From an uncultured Clostridia bacterium (GTDB taxonomy: Bacteria; Bacillota; Clostridia; Christensenellales; Aristaeellaceae): DNA of 64,000 nt. Positions 59,754 through 64,000 of this stretch are shown in pieces. Numbering within the stretch: position 1 is the stretch's first letter; the number at the start of each line of letters is the position of its first letter. The notes beneath the pieces are model-generated. The model saw nothing but the letters and a program-made list of their open reading frames with translations, was not told the DNA's origin and did not search any database. The position numbers and the translations under genes are program-made. The DNA lies in assembly GCA_934636105.1 (NCBI GenBank), contig CAKTZR010000015.1, forward strand, positions 1 through 64,000, in the 5' to 3' direction.

Positions 59754-61139
59754 ATGCACTTGCTGACGCTGCTGCTGGTGCTGCTGTTTGCGCTGGTGAT
59801 TGCGTATTTCTGCTACTCCGTTTATTTCTACGGCGGGCGCTGGGTCGCCAATCCGTATAACCCGCGCATCAGCAGCCAGAAGCAGCATGTCGTTATGGGC
59901 ACGCTGACCGACCGGGACGGCACGGTGCTGGCCTATACGGATGAAAACGGCCGGCGGCGCTACAACAGCAGCGCGGACACGCGCAAGGCGGTCTGTCAGG
60001 TGGTCGGCGACAGCAGCGGCAAGGTTTCCACCGGCGCGGATACGTTCCACGCGCAGTTTCTGCTGGGTTTCCGCTCCAGCATCTTTGAGCGGCTGGCCGA
60101 CGCGTTCACGGGCACGACCCAGCGCGGCGACGACGTGCGGCTGACGATCTCCGAGCGGCTCTCGCGCTACATCAGCGAGCAGTTTCCAACGGGCAAGCGC
60201 GGCGCGGTCGTCGTGCTCAATTACAAGACGAACGAAATTCTGGCGATGGTTTCCATGCCGCAGTTCGATCCGACGGATATGGATGCGGCGCTGGCGGATG
60301 AATCGGCGGGCGCGCTGGTCAACCGCGCGACGCAGGGACTCTATCCGCCCGGCTCGACGTTCAAAATCGTGACGCTGGCTTCCGCGCTTGAAAACCTGCC
60401 GGATCTCAACGATTTTGCGTTTGACTGCACGGGGTATTATCCCGTCGGCAACTATGCCGTCACAGACGGCAGCGCGCACGGCGTGCAGAGCCTGTCCGAT
60501 GCGTTCGCGCATTCGTGCAACACGACCTTTGCCGCGCTTTCGCAGGACCTCGGTTATGAGATGCTGGGGCAGACGGCGGAGGAGATGGGCTTCAACGAGA
60601 ATTTCATGTTCAGCGATTTGATCGTTTATAATTCCAGCTATCCCATTGACGATTTGAGCGCGGAGGATTTGGCGTGGTCGGCTATCGGCCAGGGCCGCGT
60701 GCTCGCTACGCCGCTGCACATGGCGCTGATCGCTTCGACGATCGCTAACCACGGCGTGATGAACGAGCCGCGTCTTGTTGCGCAGGTCACGACCGCGCAG
60801 GGTGGAAACCGCGCGCTGCTCAGCCATGCAAGCGGCAAGCGCGTGCTCAGCGAAGCGGTCGCGGACAGGCTGGAGAGCGAAATGATCCGCGTGGTCAAAT
60901 CCGGCACGGGCAAGCGCGCCGCGCTGGATAACGGCTACACCGTTGCAGGCAAGACCGGCTCGGCGGAAGCCAGCAACGACAAGAGCATCGAATCACACGC
61001 GTGGTTCGTGGGCTATATCACCAATGACAACGCGCCCTATGCCGTCTGCGTGCTCGTGGAAAACGGCGGAAGCGGCGGCGGCGTGGCCGCGCCCCTGGCA
61101 CGGAAAACGCTGCAAAAAGCGATCAATTTGGGCTTATAA
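59754..61139 (+). CDS. Penicillin-binding protein, class B transpeptidase-like (PbpA type)
   Basis: A 461-residue peptidoglycan transpeptidase with a short N-terminal part. One membrane helix starts at the first residues. SxxK is Ser201-Lys204 in PPGSTFK, SxN is SCN at 254-256 and KTG is Lys400 in AGKTGSAE. Partner of the upstream SEDS protein. First ATG is 59754, but the ribosome binding site AAGGGGTGA (59720-59728) is 26 nt upstream, and the codons between read L-I-K-V-I-K-R-R, a typical cytosolic start; a near-cognate AUC start at 59733 is possible. Coordinates use the ATG. Confidence 0.93.
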   Translation: MHLLTLLLVLLFALVIAYFCYSVYFYGGRWVANPYNPRISSQKQHVVMGTLTDRDGTVLAYTDENGRRRYNSSADTRKAVCQVVGDSSGKVSTGADTFHAQFLLGFRSSIFERLADAFTGTTQRGDDVRLTISERLSRYISEQFPTGKRGAVVVLNYKTNEILAMVSMPQFDPTDMDAALADESAGALVNRATQGLYPPGSTFKIVTLASALENLPDLNDFAFDCTGYYPVGNYAVTDGSAHGVQSLSDAFAHSCNTTFAALSQDLGYEMLGQTAEEMGFNENFMFSDLIVYNSSYPIDDLSAEDLAWSAIGQGRVLATPLHMALIASTIANHGVMNEPRLVAQVTTAQGGNRALLSHASGKRVLSEAVADRLESEMIRVVKSGTGKRAALDNGYTVAGKTGSAEASNDKSIESHAWFVGYITNDNAPYAVCVLVENGGSGGGVAAPLARKTLQKAINLGL

Positions 61140-61157
61140 TGGAGGAGGTTTTTGACG

Positions 61158-62267
61158 ATGCGCAAGATGGTTTGTTGTTGGATGGTTCTGGTGAGCCTGC
61201 TGGCGGTTTCGCTTTCGGCGCTGGCGGCCGGCACGACGGTGACGACGTTCACTCCGTTTGCGGATATGGATTTCGCCGCGCAGGGCTACATGGATTTGAT
61301 TACCGCGTGGGAAGACGAGACGGGCAACATCGTCGAGGATTATTCCGGTCTGGAGGACGACGTGTTCATGCAGCAGATGCAGGAAATGGTGTCTTCCGGC
61401 CAGGCGGATCTCGTCGTCGTGCCGCTGGGCAGCGGATTGACGGCCAATCAGCTGGTCAGCGTGGATGAGCTGCTCGCCGCCGCGCCGGACTGCGGCGCCA
61501 AGAAGCTGGCCGCGATGGCGGAGGGCGACGGAAGCGTGCTGCTTGCGCCGATCCGCCTGAATTGGGAAAGCCTGTATGTCAACACCGACGTGCTGGAGGC
61601 GAACGGCGTCGCCGTGCCGACGAGCTACGACGAGCTGATTGTCGCCTGTTCGGCGCTGGCACAGAAGGGCGTTCTGCCGGTGGCCAACGCCATGTGCGAA
61701 TGGCCGGAGATCGCGCTGGACTGCGCGGCGATGATCGGCGCGCCTGCCGATCAATACGGCCAGCAGACCTCGCTGGACGGCGCGAAAAGCGTGCTGACGG
61801 CGCTGACGCAGGTCGGCGCGTTCGGCGTCGATCCGTGGAACCTGACGGACGAGCAGGCCCAGCAGGCGTTTGCAGAGGGTGTGGCGGCGATGCGCTTTGA
61901 CGGCAGCGATCTGGCCGAGGCGCTTGCCGAGGACCGGCAGGAAAAGACGGTGGTCGTTTCGCTCTCCGGCGTGGACGGGCAGGCGCGAACCGCGCTGGTC
62001 GGCACGCCGAGCTATGGGTTGGCAATCACCCGCGCCTGCTGGCAGGACAGCGCCCGCCGCGAGGCTGCGCTCTCGCTGGCCGCGAAGATGCTGACGGGCG
62101 ACGGTTTTGCCGTGCTGACCGCGCCCGCATCCACGACCGCGCTGGGGCAGAGCATCGCGCGGATGACCGCGTCGGCGACCGCCTGCGCAGGGCTGCTGTA
62201 TGATTTGAACCCCGACCATTTTGACACGTGGTCGGAGAGCGTGGTTTCCGCACTGATGGCGATGTAA
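61158..62267 (+). CDS. Extracellular solute-binding-like protein, orphan
   Basis: A 369-residue exported protein. Signal peptide MRKMVCCWMVLVSLLAVSLSALA; no clear lipobox after it. The body has the family-1 solute-binding layout (YMDLITAWEDETGNIVEDYSG, DLVVVPLGSG, RLNWESLYVNTDVLEANGVAVPTSYDEL, EGVAAMRFDGSDLAEAL). There is no permease or ATPase gene in the operon, which contains FHA, SEDS and PBP genes. It may have been recruited for a wall-related role or be a receptor. ATG 61158 follows GGAGGAGG; 18 nt after the PBP gene. Confidence 0.85.
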   Translation: MRKMVCCWMVLVSLLAVSLSALAAGTTVTTFTPFADMDFAAQGYMDLITAWEDETGNIVEDYSGLEDDVFMQQMQEMVSSGQADLVVVPLGSGLTANQLVSVDELLAAAPDCGAKKLAAMAEGDGSVLLAPIRLNWESLYVNTDVLEANGVAVPTSYDELIVACSALAQKGVLPVANAMCEWPEIALDCAAMIGAPADQYGQQTSLDGAKSVLTALTQVGAFGVDPWNLTDEQAQQAFAEGVAAMRFDGSDLAEALAEDRQEKTVVVSLSGVDGQARTALVGTPSYGLAITRACWQDSARREAALSLAAKMLTGDGFAVLTAPASTTALGQSIARMTASATACAGLLYDLNPDHFDTWSESVVSALMAM

Positions 62268-62279
62268 ACCATACAGACT

Positions 62280-62314
62280 GAACGCATGACCGAAAAGGTT
62301 GTGCGTTCTTTTTC
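62280..62314 (+). terminator. Terminator of the FHA-ftsW-PBP-SBP operon
   Basis: A 12-bp stem (62280-62291 with 62297-62308) with loop GAAAA-like, followed by TTTTTC. Confidence 0.88.
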
Positions 62315-62321
62315 TGTTGTG

Positions 62322-62350
62322 TTGTAATTTGCGCGCGGATGCCGTATAAT
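62322..62350 (+). promoter_or_regulatory. Promoter of the broken histidine kinase gene
   Basis: TTGTAA (62322-62327), 17-nt spacer, TATAAT (62345-62350). Confidence 0.7.
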
Positions 62351-62426
62351 GAAAAACTATAAAGCGAAAGGCAGAAATCGCTTCGCGGCGGCTTCAAAAA
62401 GATGGCATTCAAAAAGGGGAAAACGA

Positions 62427-63478
62427 ATGAAAAGCGCATGGCACAGTCTCAAAAAACTGCTCTTTTACGGCGGATTGGAAAAGGACGCATACCGTCTGAT
62501 TGCCGATGAAATCAATGAATCAAATCGAAAAAGCATCGTCATCATTTCGACGGCCTGCGCGCTGGTCTATCTGGCACGGCTGTGCATCTTTTTTGACCGC
62601 ATTCCGCGGACAAACCAGGTTGTCTTTTCGCTGTCCGTCGTGCTGTTCGGTACGCTGGCGCTGGTCAACTGGCGGGTGCGCGGCAGCAACAGGACTGTGC
62701 ATACTTCGGCGCACCTGTTTTTGATGATTTATCTGGGCATAGGCATTGCCGCAGCCGTCAATCCGGACATCGTGCAGGAGCGCACGACGCTTTATCTGGT
62801 TTTTGTCGGCGCTGCGCCGATGCTTTTTGCGCTCAACGCCGTGGAGCTGGCGAGCATCTGCTGCTGCTCATCAACGACGTGCTGGATATGAGCCGCATCG
62901 AGAGCGGCAAAATTGAAATCGAAGATAAGCCGATGAACCTGCTGACGCTGATTGACGAGCTGAAAACCATCGTTCAGCCATCCGCCGCGCAGAAGCAGCT
63001 CAAGGGCTCGACCTTCGTCGTGCGCCTGCGCCTGCCCGTGTGCGAATCTGCGCCGGAGGAGAACCCTGCGCAGCGGACGCAGAAGCGCGTGTTGACCGCC
63101 AAGCACATTCTGCTGGTGGAGGACAACGAGCTGAACCGCGAAATTGCACAGACCATTCTGGAGGAAGCCGGGTTCTCCGTCGAGACGGCGGGCGACGGCG
63201 CGGAAGCTGTGGCGCGAATGGAAGAAGCGGCTTCCGACGAGTTTGACCTGATTCTGATGGATGTGCAGATGCCGCGCCTGAACGGCTATGAAGCGACCAA
63301 GCGAATCCGCTCGATGATCGATCCGCATAAGGCGAAAATTCCGATTGTCGCCATGACCGCCAACGCCTTTGAGGAGGACAAGCGGCAGGCGTTGGAAACG
63401 GGCATGAACGCGCACATCGCCAAGCCGATTGAAATTTCCAAGCCGATGGAGACGCTGAACGGGGTATTCAAGGGATAA
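62427..63478 (+). pseudogene. Hybrid histidine kinase, two internal deletions
   Basis: The remains of a membrane-bound kinase with receiver domain. A start at 62427 (AAGGGGA upstream) encodes a basic segment and about four helices up to ALNAVELAS. There, near 62860, the frame changes and sequence resumes inside the HisKA domain as HLLLLINDVLDMSRIESGKIEIE, so the phosphorylated His is gone. After QPSAAQKQL (about 63000) it jumps in frame to GSTFVVRLRLPV, the last strand of the ATPase domain, so the whole ATP-binding part is lost. A complete receiver domain follows (about 63100-63470; ILLVEDNELNREIA, phospho-Asp in DLILMDVQMPRLNGYEA, late Lys in HIAKP). It may still give a stand-alone receiver from ATG 62879. 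Assembly error is an alternative. Confidence 0.8.
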
Positions 63479-63528
63479 AAAAGCGCTGTAAGAGGAAAGA
63501 AAAATTCCAACTTACAGCGCTTTTTTGA
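63477..63528. terminator. Strong terminator after the kinase remnant
   Basis: A 16-bp perfect stem, AAAAAAGCGCTGTAAG (63477-63492) with CTTACAGCGCTTTTTT (63511-63526). Functional in both directions, so it can also end the leftward leuB message. Confidence 0.92.
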
Positions 63529-63558
63529 TGCGTTCGAATATAAAATTTGCGCCCCGTG

Positions 63559-63597
63559 AACTCCTTCCGTCACGCCTGCGGCGTGACGGAAGGAGTT
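63559..63597. repeat. Short palindromic repeat 3 of the MITE-like family
   Basis: A perfect palindrome with 18-bp arms that begins AACTCCTTCCGTCACGCC, 3-nt centre TGC. It equals the outer ends of MITE-like repeats 1 and 2 joined without the middle. Its last two bases are part of the leuB stop codon. Confidence 0.8.
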
Positions 63598-64000
63598 ACA
63601 CCCGCGCCGCGACGAGATTGCCCATCTCGGTGCAGCCGACTTTCGTGCAGCCTTCGGAGAAGATGTCGCCCGTGCGATAGCCCTCGTCAAGTACCTGCGA
63701 AACCGCCTTTTCAATCGCCGCGGCTTCCTGCTCGAGGCCGAGGCTGTGGCGCAGAAGCAGCGCGCCGGAGAGAATCGTGCCCAGCGGGTTGGCAATGTCG
63801 CGGCCCGCGATATCCGGGGCGCTGCCGTGAATCGGCTCATACAGGCCGCGCGTCGTGCTGCCCAGGCTGGCGGAAGGCATCATGCCCAGACTGCCCGCAA
63901 TCGCGGCGCTTTCGTCAGAGAGGATGTCGCCGAACAGGTTGCCGGTAATCATCACGTCAAACTGCGCCGGGTTAAGAATCAGCTGCATGGCGGCGTTGTC
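63596..64000 (-). CDS. leuB: 3-isopropylmalate dehydrogenase, C-terminal part
   Basis: The last 134 codons of a gene that continues beyond the right edge. The enzyme oxidises and decarboxylates 3-isopropylmalate in leucine synthesis. Visible blocks: MITGNLFGDILSDESA, with the metal-binding acids, GSLGMMPSASLG, and YEPIHGSAPDIAGRDIANP. The C-terminus (GCTKVGCTEMGNLVAARV) ends at the palindromic repeat. The rest of the leu operon should lie to the right. Confidence 0.95.
   Translation of the reverse strand, partial: DNAAMQLILNPAQFDVMITGNLFGDILSDESAAIAGSLGMMPSASLGSTTRGLYEPIHGSAPDIAGRDIANPLGTILSGALLLRHSLGLEQEAAAIEKAVSQVLDEGYRTGDIFSEGCTKVGCTEMGNLVAARV

Overview
The window looks like chromosome from an anaerobic, spore-forming, fairly GC-rich Clostridia-like Firmicute. 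The evidence is a three-gene GerA-type spore germination operon, an oxygen-sensitive glycyl radical enzyme (GRE) with its activase, strong AAGGAGG ribosome binding sites, many TTGACA-N17-TATAAT promoters, many intrinsic terminators and an ABC-F protein with an attenuated leader. No prophage, CRISPR array, tRNA or rRNA gene was seen. I cannot name the species.

Layout. 0-2.3 kb: an ATPase of the DUF234 group and an IS110 remnant cut off at the end of a CntK/DapF-like racemase gene. 2.2-7 kb: racemase, MerR regulator, VanZ-like protein, M23-like secreted protein, membrane protein. 7-13.8 kb: D-Ala-D-Ala dipeptidase, fhs, serC-serA behind a structured leader, and a glycogen synthase with an extra SCP2-like domain. 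13.9-21 kb: a heterodimeric ABC exporter, Xre regulator, acyltransferase, GNAT enzyme, ZIP metal transporter. 21-32 kb: a sugar-type ABC transporter, LacI regulator, GRE activase, GRE and AllA-like cupin, converging on a kduI-kduD-like operon; this is the most distinctive metabolic unit here. 32-36 kb: gerAA-AB-AC homologues. 36-45 kb: M20 amidohydrolase, small membrane protein, ogt, TRIC-family protein, cca, and a run of membrane proteins including CvpA and DUF5711 relatives. 45-49 kb: recF and dnaN with DnaA-box clusters on both sides, probably the replication origin region, without a neighbouring dnaA. 49-57.4 kb: GntR regulator, trmO, MBL hydrolase, ABC-F with attenuator, MarR plus a second heterodimeric ABC exporter. 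57.5-64 kb: FHA protein, FtsW/RodA, penicillin-binding protein and solute-binding protein in one operon, a doubly deleted hybrid histidine kinase, and the 3' end of leuB.

How it fits together. The LacI regulator probably senses a sugar or sugar acid brought in by the adjacent transporter. The GRE then performs a radical step, and KduI and KduD could process a uronate-type intermediate. The true substrate cannot be read from sequence. The cell envelope is served by the FtsW-PBP operon, the M23 protein and the dipeptidase. Gene orientation flips near 48.6 kb: dnaN, recF and their neighbours run left, and most genes to the right run right, as expected around an origin.

Mobile sequence is limited to the IS110 remnant and short MITE-like palindromes. 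One of these supplies the ribosome binding site of the M20 gene. Stacked palindromes also surround recF.
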